Below are positions 21,563-31,162 of a stretch of 64,000 bases of DNA, piece after piece. Origin of the DNA: an uncultured Pelagibacteraceae bacterium (lineage in GTDB: Bacteria > Pseudomonadota > Alphaproteobacteria > Pelagibacterales > Pelagibacteraceae); NCBI GenBank assembly GCA_902539235.1, contig CACBIC010000003.1, forward strand, positions 1 through 64,000. The letters run 5' to 3'. Positions within the stretch are counted from its first letter, which is position 1. Each line of letters begins with the position of its first letter. The position numbers and the translations under genes are program-made. Below the pieces are notes generated by a model. It made no database searches, was not told the DNA's origin, and saw nothing but the letters and a program-made list of their open reading frames with translations.

Positions 21563-22375
21563 TTAATCTAATCCGTACTCCGACCATGAGCCATCATAGA
21601 TAATAGGTTTTTTACCACTTATAATAGAATTAGCTAGTCCTAAAATACATGCCGTAACTCCAGATCCGCATGTAAAAGCAATATCTTTATTTTTATCTAT
21701 TTTATTCGCATCAAAAATCTTAATTAACTCCTCTTTTTTTTTTAAAGTTCTATCCTCATTTAAAAGCAATTGAAAAGGTAAATTAATAGATCCTTCAATG
21801 TGACCACTTTTTAATCCTTGTCGTGGTTCAGGCTGTAAACCTAAAAATCTATCGTTGCTTCTTGCATCTATTAATTGAAATTTTTTATTTAATATGTTTT
21901 TTTTTACTTGAGCTTTACTTATTACCATAGATAAATTTTCTTCAGCTTCGTAATTAGTTTTAGAAATTTTTGCTATTTCTTTTGATACAGCTCTATTTTC
22001 TTTTTGCCACTTTATAAAATTTCCGTCTAAGACTGAAACTAGATCAGTATTATGTCCAAAGTAAATAAAAGTATACCAAACTCTGCATGAACTAAAAATA
22101 TTTGAATTGTCATAAATAATTACGTGATCAGAATTATTTATGCCCAAATTAGAAAGAATATTTTCCCATTCTTTATTTGAAGGTAGCATATGCGGTAATG
22201 AGGAGTTTTGACTCGAATTTTTATCGATATCAAAAAATATTGAGTTCTTAATATGATTTTCTTTAAATTCATTCTCAGCATTTCTACCTGAATTAGGTAA
22301 ACACCAAGTGGCATCTAATATTTTCACTTTATTAATATTTTTTTCTAGCCATTCTGTAGTAACAAGCTGTCTCAT
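21563..22375 (-). CDS. sseA: Thiosulfate/3-mercaptopyruvate sulfurtransferase (two rhodanese domains)
   Basis: LIDARSNDRFLGLQPEPRQGLKSGHIEGSINLPF, catalytic loop TCGSGVTACI. Confidence 0.92.
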   Translation of the reverse strand: MRQLVTTEWLEKNINKVKILDATWCLPNSGRNAENEFKENHIKNSIFFDIDKNSSQNSSLPHMLPSNKEWENILSNLGINNSDHVIIYDNSNIFSSCRVWYTFIYFGHNTDLVSVLDGNFIKWQKENRAVSKEIAKISKTNYEAEENLSMVISKAQVKKNILNKKFQLIDARSNDRFLGLQPEPRQGLKSGHIEGSINLPFQLLLNEDRTLKKKEELIKIFDANKIDKNKDIAFTCGSGVTACILGLANSIISGKKPIIYDGSWSEYGLD

Positions 22376-22821
22376 TATCTATTTTTTTCTAAGTATTTTT
22401 GATGATACTCCTCAGCCTTACAATAATTTTTGAGTTGAGAAATATTAGTTTGAATTTTCCCATTTAGCTCTTTGTTAAACGTTTCTAAAATTTCTTTAGC
22501 TTCAGCTTTTTGACTATCATCCTCATAAAATATTTCACTTCGATATTGAGTGCCAACATCTGGATATTGCATATCTTTTTGAGTCGGATCGTGCATTTTA
22601 AAAAATAAATCTAAAATTTTTTTAAACGAAATTACTTTTTCATCAAAAGTCAGTCTAACAACTTCTGCATGACCAGTGTCTCCTCTACATACTTCTTCAT
22701 ATGTAACTTTATCGGATAATCCACCAGCATAGCCGACCTCTGTTTCGATTATACCTGGCTTGTTTTTGAAGTTTTCCTCAGGTTTCCAAAAACAACCAAG
22801 AGCAAGTGTACATTTCTTCAT
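22375..22821 (-). CDS. msrA: Peptide-methionine (S)-S-oxide reductase
   Basis: ALGCFWKPEENF, VGYAGG, GDTGHAEVV, DVGTQYRSEIFY. Confidence 0.95.
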   Translation of the reverse strand: MKKCTLALGCFWKPEENFKNKPGIIETEVGYAGGLSDKVTYEEVCRGDTGHAEVVRLTFDEKVISFKKILDLFFKMHDPTQKDMQYPDVGTQYRSEIFYEDDSQKAEAKEILETFNKELNGKIQTNISQLKNYCKAEEYHQKYLEKNR

Positions 22822-22854
22822 AAAGTAATTATATAGAATTGTGAGGATATTAAA

Positions 22855-23733
22855 TTGTTAACACGAAATCAATTAGGCGTATTGTACGGGGTTGCATCTG
22901 TGGCATGTTTTGCCATGATGGATGCTTGCGTTAAATGGCTAGACCAGTTTCCTGTAGGTGAAGTGTTATTTGCAAGATTTTTTTTTGGTTTGATACCAAT
23001 TTTAATGCTTGTACCTAGGAGTGAATTTAAAACTTTTTATAAAACTACAAGACCTAAATTACATGCTTTCAGAGCTGTAACAGGCACCCTAGCAATTGTT
23101 GCACTTTTTATTGCTTTGAGAGAGATACCTCTAGCAGATGTTGTAAGCTTAACTTTTGGAGGTCCAATTTTCGTTACGTTAGGTTCAATATTTTTTTTAT
23201 CTGAAAAAGTAGGTATTAGAAGATGGTCTGCAGTTTTGATCGGATTTATTGGAATGTTAATGATTGTAAAACCGGCTTACGATGAATTAAATATTTATTA
23301 TTTATTTCCAATAATTTTTTGTATTTTCTTTGCATGTGTAGCCTTAAGCATTAGAAGCTTATCATCTACAGAGCCTAATTATAGAATTGCTTTATACTTT
23401 TCTTTACTAAGTATGATAGTTGGTTTAGCAACACTTCCTTTTGGTTGGATTATGCCATCTAAATTTGATCTGTTTCTTTTAATTTTTACTGGCATAATTG
23501 GTTCAGTAGCAAATATTTTACTTACAGTATCACTAAGAATAGCTGAGGCATCATTAGTTACACCAACAAAATATTTAAATTTAGTATTTGCAATATTATT
23601 AGGATATTTCATTTGGGGTGAAATACCAAAAGTACTGACTCTTTTGGGCGCTGGTTTAATCATTGTAAGTTCTGTAATTATTTTTATGAGAGAGTCTCAA
23701 CTTAAAAAACAAGTTGTAAGTCCGAGACCGTGA
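22855..23733 (+). CDS. DMT superfamily transporter (EamA domains)
   Basis: 10-TM pattern, two EamA repeats; TTG-type start. Confidence 0.88.
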   Translation: MLTRNQLGVLYGVASVACFAMMDACVKWLDQFPVGEVLFARFFFGLIPILMLVPRSEFKTFYKTTRPKLHAFRAVTGTLAIVALFIALREIPLADVVSLTFGGPIFVTLGSIFFLSEKVGIRRWSAVLIGFIGMLMIVKPAYDELNIYYLFPIIFCIFFACVALSIRSLSSTEPNYRIALYFSLLSMIVGLATLPFGWIMPSKFDLFLLIFTGIIGSVANILLTVSLRIAEASLVTPTKYLNLVFAILLGYFIWGEIPKVLTLLGAGLIIVSSVIIFMRESQLKKQVVSPRP

Positions 23734-24353
23734 GCAAATATCCAAGTTATTGGTCAAAAGCAATTAAAACTTTATCTAAAAGAGATAAAGTTTTAAAAAA
23801 ACTTATCATTAAATACAATGATAAATTTTTGACTACTAGAAAAGATATTTTTTATTCTTTATGCAAAAGTATAGTTGGACAACAGATAAGTATATCTGCT
23901 GCTAATTCAGTATTTAAAAAATTTCAAAAGAAAACTAAAAAAATTAATCCCTTAAAAGTATCAAAATTATCAATTTCACAACTTAAATCCTGTGGTCTAA
24001 GTAGACAAAAAGCTTTAGGAATAAAAGAATTATCCATAAAATTTATAAAAAAAGAATTTGATCCTAAATTAATCAAAAACATGAATGACGAGGAAGCCAT
24101 TCAATACTTATCATCTTTAAGACAAATAGGTAGATGGAGCGCAGAAATGATTTTACTATTCACTTACAATCGATCTAATATTTGGCCTTTACAAGATATT
24201 GGTTTATTAAGAGCAATATCAAACAATTATAAGAAAAAATACTTTCCTCCAAAAAGTTTTTTAAATAAACTTTATAAAAAATTTACACCTTATTGTTCAG
24301 TTGCAACGTGGTATCTCTGGCGTAGCATTGATGATGAGCCAATCCAATATTAA
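23730..24353 (+). CDS. DNA-3-methyladenine glycosylase II-like (HhH-GPD)
   Basis: IVGQQISISAANSVF, LRQIGRWSAEMILLF, WPLQDIGLLRAI. Confidence 0.88.
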   Translation: MSKYPSYWSKAIKTLSKRDKVLKKLIIKYNDKFLTTRKDIFYSLCKSIVGQQISISAANSVFKKFQKKTKKINPLKVSKLSISQLKSCGLSRQKALGIKELSIKFIKKEFDPKLIKNMNDEEAIQYLSSLRQIGRWSAEMILLFTYNRSNIWPLQDIGLLRAISNNYKKKYFPPKSFLNKLYKKFTPYCSVATWYLWRSIDDEPIQY

Positions 24354-24637
24354 GCACCTTCAATTGTTTGATGTTGACGTTCTGCGTATCCCTCAAGAAT
24401 AGAATGTGCATCTTGATACTCTTTTGAATTGTAAAAGTTATTAGCTTCATCATAGGATGGAAACTCAATTACAACTGTTCTTGGAGATTTATCGCCTTCA
24501 TTAGATTTAGATCTTCCACCCCTAATTAAAAATTTTCCTTTATATTTTTCAACTGCTGCTCTAGCTTTGACAGCGTATTCTTTTAACTTTTCCTCATTAC
24601 TTATACTTTTATAAACACAAACTACGTATCCTTTCAT
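24350..24637 (-). CDS. DUF1330 family protein
   Basis: KFLIRGGRSKSNEG..RTVVIEFPSYDEANNFYNSKEYQDA. Confidence 0.85.
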   Translation of the reverse strand: MKGYVVCVYKSISNEEKLKEYAVKARAAVEKYKGKFLIRGGRSKSNEGDKSPRTVVIEFPSYDEANNFYNSKEYQDAHSILEGYAERQHQTIEGA

Positions 24638-24670
24638 TTACAACTCCTTTGAAATAAATTAACTTTTTTC

Positions 24671-25198
24671 ATGGCAGATAAACTTATTATTGATTGGAAA
24701 GAGTATAATCTAATCGTTGAAAAATTAGCAATACAAATTCATGAAAGTGGTTTTAAACCTAATTTGCTTATTGGTATTGCAAGAGGTGGCCTTCCAATCA
24801 CTGATGTCTTAAGCCGAGTTTTTAAATTAAAATGTGCTTATCTTGCCGTAGAATCATACTCTGGAGAGGGCACAGAGGATCAACAAGGGGATTTGGTTTT
24901 CTCAAGAGAAATGAGCTCTACTGTTCAAGACATGAAAGGTAACATTCTTTTATGTGATGACTTATCTGATACCGGGGTAACGCTAAATAAAAGTATTGAT
25001 TGGTTAAAAAAATATCCACCCCTCAAAGGCAATATAAAAGAAATTAAAACTGCTGTGCTCTGGAAAAAAAAAGACTCAACATTTGAACCTGATTTTTGTG
25101 CTCAAAGATTAGATAGTAATCCATGGATTGTTCAGCCATTTGAGCATTATGAAGAAATAAAAGTTCAAGATTTAATTAAGAAACATCAGAAGAATTAA
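24671..25198 (+). CDS. Phosphoribosyltransferase (purine salvage type)
   Basis: LIGIARGGLPITDVLS and LLCDDLSDTGVTL PRPP motif. Confidence 0.88.
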   Translation: MADKLIIDWKEYNLIVEKLAIQIHESGFKPNLLIGIARGGLPITDVLSRVFKLKCAYLAVESYSGEGTEDQQGDLVFSREMSSTVQDMKGNILLCDDLSDTGVTLNKSIDWLKKYPPLKGNIKEIKTAVLWKKKDSTFEPDFCAQRLDSNPWIVQPFEHYEEIKVQDLIKKHQKN

Positions 25199-25225
25199 GG
25201 GCCAGAAGTTTACTGGCCCTAAAAT
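25198..25225. terminator. Intrinsic terminator between convergent genes
   Basis: AGGGCCAG-aagttta-CTGGCCCT followed by aaaattttt. Confidence 0.8.
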
Positions 25226-25227
25226 TT

Positions 25228-26538
25228 TTAGGCTACGTAAAAACTAATTACGCTAAATACTGCAATTACCCAAATAGCAGGAGAGGTTTTTCCAAATTTT
25301 CCTGTAAATATTTGAATTAATGCATATGAAATAAATGCAAGAGCAATACCATTACTGATACTATACGTTAACGGCATTGTTATCATTGCAACTACTGCAG
25401 GGCCTGACTCAGCTATATCATCCCACTCAATATCAGTGATATTTCTTACGAATAATATTGCTACGTACAACAACGCTGCACCATCTATTTCTTTTGGTAA
25501 ACTTGTAGCGAGCGGTGAAAAGAATAAACACGCTAGGAATAACACTCCTATTACAAGCGAAGTCATTCCAGTTCTGCCTCCGGCTTTTACTCCCGCACCT
25601 GACTCAACATAACTAGTTACAGTTGTTGTCCCCATCATTGCTCCAGCAACTGTTCCCACACTATCAGATAACATTGCTTTGTTGATGTCTTGCACTTTAC
25701 CTTTTTTATCAACTTTACCCGCCACGTTAGCAACAGATGTTAATGTTCCTGCTGTATCGAAAAAGTCTATAAACAATAATGTAAAAACTATTGAAGCCAT
25801 ACCTGCTGTAAGCGCTGCTTTAAGATCAAAATCAAATAAGTATGTCATTGGTGGTATTGAACCAACAACGCCATTAAATTTTGCTAAACCAGTCGCCCAA
25901 GCTATTATACTAAATAAAAGGATACCAATTATAATGTTACCTCTTATCTTCATCTTTTCTAAAACAATCATAAAGACAAAAGTTAAACAACCAAGAAGCA
26001 CTAAAGGATTTTTAATGTCACCTAAAGTAACTAATGTGACTGGATGATCTCCTACCACTCCCATAATTTCTAAACCGATAATAGCTAAAAATAATCCTAT
26101 CCCAGCACCGATTCCTAGTTTTAAACTTCTTGGAATCGAATTTATCAACCACGCTCTTAAAGGTGTGAGTGATATAGCTAAGAAAATAATTCCAGCAACC
26201 AATACTGCACCCAATGCTGCTTGTGGTGTGTAACCCATTCCTGCAACTACTCCGTATGCAACAAATGCATTTATACCCATACCTGGCGCCAAACCTATAG
26301 GCCAAGTTTTTCCGTAAAATGCCATGATGAAACACGCAACAGCTGTAGCTAATATTGTTGCAGTAAAAACTGCACCAAAATCAAAAAAACCTTTTTCTGT
26401 TCCGGCAAATTCGCCAGATAAGATAAAGGGATTTAAAAACATAATGTATGCCATTGTAAGAAAAGTAGTTACACCAGCTATTACCTCAGTTTTAAAATTT
26501 GTTTTATGTTTCCTATACTCAAAATATTTATCCATCAT
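25228..26538 (-). CDS. NCS2 family permease (guanine/hypoxanthine/adenine type)
   Basis: EVIAGVTTFLTMAYIMFLNPFILS, GLAPGMGINAFVAY, SYVESGAGVKAGGRTGMTSL. Confidence 0.93.
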   Translation of the reverse strand: MMDKYFEYRKHKTNFKTEVIAGVTTFLTMAYIMFLNPFILSGEFAGTEKGFFDFGAVFTATILATAVACFIMAFYGKTWPIGLAPGMGINAFVAYGVVAGMGYTPQAALGAVLVAGIIFLAISLTPLRAWLINSIPRSLKLGIGAGIGLFLAIIGLEIMGVVGDHPVTLVTLGDIKNPLVLLGCLTFVFMIVLEKMKIRGNIIIGILLFSIIAWATGLAKFNGVVGSIPPMTYLFDFDLKAALTAGMASIVFTLLFIDFFDTAGTLTSVANVAGKVDKKGKVQDINKAMLSDSVGTVAGAMMGTTTVTSYVESGAGVKAGGRTGMTSLVIGVLFLACLFFSPLATSLPKEIDGAALLYVAILFVRNITDIEWDDIAESGPAVVAMITMPLTYSISNGIALAFISYALIQIFTGKFGKTSPAIWVIAVFSVISFYVA

Positions 26539-26673
26539 AAAATAAAACCTCCGTTAAAAGTTTATTACTCTATATAATCGCTAAAATCTTAACTAAATCC
26601 TTCATATCTACCTTGATTCAACCAAGAGTAAATATATCTGTTTATAACTTTTCGTTATAAAATAAGGATAAGA

Positions 26674-26979
26674 ATGAAAAGATTTTATTTTACGCTTTTA
26701 TACACATTATTTTTAATTTCATTAATTGGTTGCCAAACTGTCTCAAAGAAAATTGAAGATACGACAACTAAAGAAGAGCAGGAATTAAGCAAATGGTTAA
26801 ATAAACCTGAAGAAGATCTTAAAAGTTTTTATGGCCAACCTGATAAAGTTGAATTTTTAAAAACAAGAAATAGAAATTACGTCTATATAAATGAAAAATA
26901 TAAAATTAAGTGTGAGCGTAAGTTTGAGGTAAACCCAAGGAATATTGTGGTTGGTTTTAGTAGCAAAAATTGCTTTTAA
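26674..26979 (+). CDS. Putative lipoprotein
   Basis: Signal peptide with lipobox LIGCQ; 101 aa. Confidence 0.65.
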   Translation: MKRFYFTLLYTLFLISLIGCQTVSKKIEDTTTKEEQELSKWLNKPEEDLKSFYGQPDKVEFLKTRNRNYVYINEKYKIKCERKFEVNPRNIVVGFSSKNCF

Positions 26980-26984
26980 TTACC

Positions 26985-27004
26985 TGCGGAGTAAATACTC
27001 CGCA
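26985..27004. terminator. Terminator-like hairpin between convergent genes
   Basis: TGCGGAGT-aaat-ACTCCGCA perfect 8-bp stem; no clear U tract. Confidence 0.5.
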
Positions 27005-27016
27005 AGTAAGGTAAAC

Positions 27017-27460
27017 TTATTTAATTTCAATAAGTCTTTTTTTCTTAATTTCAGGGATAATTTTTTCACAAGAAATAGTCAGTAAACCATCTTTAAGCTC
27101 AGCATCATTCACTTTTACATCATCTGCAATTGTAAATGATCTAGCAAAAGATCTTTGTGATATTCCTCGATGAATAACTTCATCTCCTTCTTTTTCTTCA
27201 GTTCTTTTAACGTCCTTTGTTTTTACAGTTAAAAGATTATCTTCATATTCAACTTCAACATCATCTTTGTTAAAGCCAGCAACTGCTACTTCAATAGCAT
27301 ACTTATCTTTGCCTGCCTTTCGGATGTTATATGGTGGATAATTGGTTTTTACACCAAGACTACCATTCCCTAACATAGACTCGAATTGATCAAACATGTC
27401 ATCGAATCCAATGCTAAAAGGTCTAAGTGAATTAAAGATCGATAGATCCTTACTTGTCAT
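27017..27460 (-). CDS. Small heat shock protein Hsp20 (IbpA-like)
   Basis: Alpha-crystallin domain (YAIEVAVAGFNKDDVEVEYEDNLLTVKT, GISQRSFARSFTIADDVKV, GLLTISCEK); start at 27460 preceded by AAAGGAGG. Confidence 0.95.
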   Translation of the reverse strand: MTSKDLSIFNSLRPFSIGFDDMFDQFESMLGNGSLGVKTNYPPYNIRKAGKDKYAIEVAVAGFNKDDVEVEYEDNLLTVKTKDVKRTEEKEGDEVIHRGISQRSFARSFTIADDVKVNDAELKDGLLTISCEKIIPEIKKKRLIEIK

Positions 27461-27464
27461 ATGT

Positions 27465-27500
27465 CCTCCTTTGTTAGCAAGGTTAATGTCAGCCCCACTT
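27465..27500 (-). promoter_or_regulatory. Candidate ROSE-like RNA thermometer over the hsp20 SD
   Basis: Minus strand CCTTGCTAACAAAGGAGGACATATG: CCTT..AAGG pairing next to the SD, with the UUGCU typical of ROSE elements. Confidence 0.45.
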
Positions 27501-27516
27501 GGCAACCGACAATTTA

Positions 27517-27545
27517 TATATGGGAATTATTTTTATTTTTTCAAG
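27517..27545 (-). promoter_or_regulatory. RpoH (sigma-32-type) promoter of hsp20
   Basis: Minus strand CTTGAAA-N14-CCCATATA, close to the sigma-32 consensus CTTGAAA...CCCCAT. Confidence 0.75.
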
Positions 27546-27549
27546 ATTG

Positions 27550-29634
27550 TTATTTTAAAATTTTTGCAGATTTTAAAATAAAAGAATATTCTTCTGCTAG
27601 TTCTGTGATCGCATTGTCGCGGCCAGACATTCCTCCATGACCTGCTGCTTCCATTTTGCATTTTAATAATTGAATATTATTATCTGTTTTTGTCTCTCTA
27701 AGTTTCGCAATATATTTTACCGGCTCAGAGTAAAGGACTCTGTTGTCAAACAGTGAAGTTGTAATAAGCATTTGGGGGTAATCTTTTTTCTGAAGATTAT
27801 TATAAGGGGAATAAGATAAAATATATTCAAAGTATTCTTTACTTTTAATTGGATTTCCCCACATCTCCCATTCTCCTGGTGTTAAAGGTAATTTTTCATT
27901 TAACATAGTTGTCATTGTATCTACAAATGGAACTAACAAAAGCATTCCAAAAAATAAATCTGGAGACAAATTAGCTACCGCTCCTCCGGTTAATCCACCT
28001 GCCGAACCTCCATAAAAACAAATTCCACCCTTATAAGTATATCTTTGTTCTATTAAATGATTTGCACACGCTACATAATCAAAAAAGGTATTTTTCTTTA
28101 ATTTTTTTTTTCCTTCAGTATGCCAGATGTCCCCCATGTCTCCGCCGCCTCTTATGTGAGCTATTGCAAAAGTAATACCCCTGTCGATTAAACAAAACCT
28201 AGAGGCACTAAAAGATGGTGAGATGCTATGTTTATAAGCACCATAAGCATAGAGTAAGACTTTTGACTTTCCATCTTGTTTTGAGTCTTTTAATCTTACT
28301 AAACTAATTGGAACCATACGACCATCATGTGATCGAGCTTTAATTCTTTCCACTACATATTTGTTAGGATCATGACCAGATGGTATTTCTGTTTCTTTGA
28401 CTAATTTTTTTTCTTTAGTAACGATATCATACTCATAAATTCTTCCCGGAGTTGCCATACTTTCCCAACCCACTCTTATCATTGAAGTATTTGTATCTTT
28501 TTGCATTAAAGAAACACCAGGCACACCTATTGGTTCATCCGAGATTTTAATTTCTTCTTCTTTATTAGTTTTAATATTTCTTACAAAAAGTTTTGGTATA
28601 GCATCAGACTTTTCTGATCTAATGATATAATCATCTAAAAATTCAAATCCACCAATTACAGTCTCTTTTTTAGCGGGGATAAAAACTTCTAATTTATCTA
28701 TTTGATTAGTTTTACATCTAAGCACCTTATAATCCCTAGCCTCTTCGTTGGTATGAATATAAAAATAACCTTGCCAAGAGTCTATTGAATAACGAACATC
28801 ATTTTTTCTTTTCTGAAAAAGAGTGGGTTTAATTTCTTTAGAGTCCGTGGGAAAAAAATATTCTTCAGTTGTGATATGATCAGAAGTTCCAATAATGAAA
28901 TATTTTTCATCAGAAGTAACGCCAATACCACAAGTAAAAGTTTCATCTTTTTCCTCAAATATTAGTTGATCTTGATCAGTCGATGTTCCAAGGACATGTT
29001 TAAATATCTGTCTTGGTCTATGATATTGATCTAATTTCGAATAAAAGAAACTTTTATTATCCAAGGCCCAAGTCACACTGCCACTGGTATTTTCAATTGT
29101 ATCTTTTTCATTTTTTCCGGTTCTAAGATCTCTTAAATAAATCGTGTAATATTCTGATCCTTTTAAATCTAAAGAATAAGCAATAAAATTATCACAGTAA
29201 GAAGTGCTTACAGTTCCAACCCCAAAATATTCTGAACCAGATTTCTTCTTCTCCAAATCCCCATCAAAAAATACCTCTTCAGGTTTAGAACCATCAATGA
29301 GTTGCCTCATTCTTTTACCATAATTACCCTTAGCTTCTGTTTTTGCCCAATAATAATATCTTTTATCTTTATATTTTAATCCAGTATCATCTAATTTAAT
29401 TTTCCCTTTAATTTCGTTAAATAAATTTTTCTGTAATTCTTTTACGTCTGCAAAGTAGTCTTCAGTAATTTTGTTATTAGCTTCTATGTAATCTTTGACT
29501 TCAGTATTCAACTTTTTTGGATCCTTTAAAACTTCAAGGATATTTGACTGATCAACCCACGAATAATCGTCTTCTAGTGGAATCCCGTGATAATTTTTCG
29601 TAGTCTTTATTTTTTTAAGTTTTGGTATATTCAT
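27550..29634 (-). CDS. ptrB: S9 family prolyl oligopeptidase / oligopeptidase B
   Basis: 694 aa; CFYGGSAGGLTGGAVAN (GxSxGG), YAYGAYKHSISPSFSASRFCLIDRG, AGHGGMSGR. Confidence 0.93.
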   Translation of the reverse strand: MNIPKLKKIKTTKNYHGIPLEDDYSWVDQSNILEVLKDPKKLNTEVKDYIEANNKITEDYFADVKELQKNLFNEIKGKIKLDDTGLKYKDKRYYYWAKTEAKGNYGKRMRQLIDGSKPEEVFFDGDLEKKKSGSEYFGVGTVSTSYCDNFIAYSLDLKGSEYYTIYLRDLRTGKNEKDTIENTSGSVTWALDNKSFFYSKLDQYHRPRQIFKHVLGTSTDQDQLIFEEKDETFTCGIGVTSDEKYFIIGTSDHITTEEYFFPTDSKEIKPTLFQKRKNDVRYSIDSWQGYFYIHTNEEARDYKVLRCKTNQIDKLEVFIPAKKETVIGGFEFLDDYIIRSEKSDAIPKLFVRNIKTNKEEEIKISDEPIGVPGVSLMQKDTNTSMIRVGWESMATPGRIYEYDIVTKEKKLVKETEIPSGHDPNKYVVERIKARSHDGRMVPISLVRLKDSKQDGKSKVLLYAYGAYKHSISPSFSASRFCLIDRGITFAIAHIRGGGDMGDIWHTEGKKKLKKNTFFDYVACANHLIEQRYTYKGGICFYGGSAGGLTGGAVANLSPDLFFGMLLLVPFVDTMTTMLNEKLPLTPGEWEMWGNPIKSKEYFEYILSYSPYNNLQKKDYPQMLITTSLFDNRVLYSEPVKYIAKLRETKTDNNIQLLKCKMEAAGHGGMSGRDNAITELAEEYSFILKSAKILK

Positions 29635-29647
29635 AATAGGAAATTAT

Positions 29648-30160
29648 ATGAATTTATTTTTGTTGGGAATTATCATTTTCGTCGTAATCTACCTTTTTCT
29701 AAATTGGTTCGCTAGGGCTAGTTCAAAAAAGATAGCTACAACCATTAAAAAAATTGCAATTTATATATCATTAATTCTAGCTGTACTATTTACAATTGGT
29801 GGTAAATTCATCTTCAGTCTTCCAATGTGGTTGATATTGTTATCTGGACTAAAGATTAAAGGATTTACTGCTCTGCAAATGTATCAATTATGGAGATTGA
29901 TTCAATTTATGAAAAATAATGCTGGGAGGTTTTCACAAGGGCAATTTGGTCAAACTCAAGGATCATCAAGCCTTACATCAGAAGAGGCTTATAAATTACT
30001 AGGATTAAAAAAGGGTGCGAGCAAAGAAGAAGTTTTGAGAGCTGCTAACCAATTACAAAAAAAAATCCATCCTGACATGAACCGTAATGTGGATAGTTCC
30101 AGATTGAGTCAGTTAGTAAATGAAGCTAAAGAGAAAATAATAAAAACTGATTTTAGTTAG
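29648..30160 (+). CDS. Membrane-anchored J-domain protein
   Basis: N-terminal TM segments; C-terminal SEEAYKLLGLKKGASKEEV...KIHPDMN (HPD). Confidence 0.85.
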   Translation: MNLFLLGIIIFVVIYLFLNWFARASSKKIATTIKKIAIYISLILAVLFTIGGKFIFSLPMWLILLSGLKIKGFTALQMYQLWRLIQFMKNNAGRFSQGQFGQTQGSSSLTSEEAYKLLGLKKGASKEEVLRAANQLQKKIHPDMNRNVDSSRLSQLVNEAKEKIIKTDFS

Positions 30161-31115
30161 ATAAAAGCTCAATACATTTATTATAAACTTTATCAAAAGA
30201 GATTTTATCAGCACCTAGAGTATCGTGAGTTGTTGATTCCTCAGTTTCACCTTCTGGAATTATTGCATTAATATTTTTTGAATATTTTCCATACGCAAGA
30301 ACTGGACTATCCATAAATAAAGCTACAGTTTTTAAATTAAGAGCAGCGCTAATATGCATAAAACCGGTATCATTTCCACAATACAAATTACAATTTGCTA
30401 TTATAGGAAGCATCGCATTTATCTTTAAATTATTTAAAGAAATACAATTAGATCCTATATGAGAGTTTAATATTTCATCTATCAATTGTTGATCATTTTT
30501 CCCAGCAGCTAAATAAAATTTAGAAGGGTACTTTTCATTTATTTTTTCAATTAATCTTATAAAATTTTTAATTTCCCAAATTTTCGTTCGGCCTGATGCT
30601 GCAATTCCCAGAACTATATTTTTGTGGCTTTGAGATATATCTTTTTTAGCTTTTAAAATTTTGTCCTCACTGATTATAAGTTTTGGTTGCGTAGATACTA
30701 TTTTATTAAGTTCATTCTCGGTAAAAATTTTTGCAGTATTGACTACGTGTTGACCCTTTTTTTTAAATAAAGGGTATTGAGCAATTTTTTTTATACCTGC
30801 AAATTTACAAATTAAAAAATATCTTAGAGAACTGTTAAAGATGAATACTTTATCAAATTTTTTTTCTTTTATATCTTTTACTAACCTGAAAAATCCACTT
30901 AGACCATCATGACTACCCGAACTATCAGTTGATCGGTCTAATGTGACCACCTCATCAATATGAGGATCATCCAGAAACAGATCTTTTGCTCTTGTATTTT
31001 CTTTAGCTAGTATTGAAACTGGTTTTCCGTATTTTTTTGAGATTTCATGTATGTAATTAATGTGAATTATACAATCTCCAAGGCCTACTTTATTTATGAG
31101 AATCAGAACTTTCAT
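30153..31115 (-). CDS. Glycosyltransferase family 9 (heptosyltransferase-like)
   Basis: NKVGLGDCIIHI.., YCGNDTGFMHISAALNLKTVALF. Confidence 0.85.
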   Translation of the reverse strand: MKVLILINKVGLGDCIIHINYIHEISKKYGKPVSILAKENTRAKDLFLDDPHIDEVVTLDRSTDSSGSHDGLSGFFRLVKDIKEKKFDKVFIFNSSLRYFLICKFAGIKKIAQYPLFKKKGQHVVNTAKIFTENELNKIVSTQPKLIISEDKILKAKKDISQSHKNIVLGIAASGRTKIWEIKNFIRLIEKINEKYPSKFYLAAGKNDQQLIDEILNSHIGSNCISLNNLKINAMLPIIANCNLYCGNDTGFMHISAALNLKTVALFMDSPVLAYGKYSKNINAIIPEGETEESTTHDTLGADKISFDKVYNKCIELLSN

Positions 31116-31162
31116 TTCTAAAATTTATATTATATTTTATTTCAATAAATTGGGACAATAAG

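Noticed and set aside
26018-26335. Minus-strand ORF overlapping the NCS2 permease in another frame
   Set aside because: Out-of-frame shadow of a clear permease.
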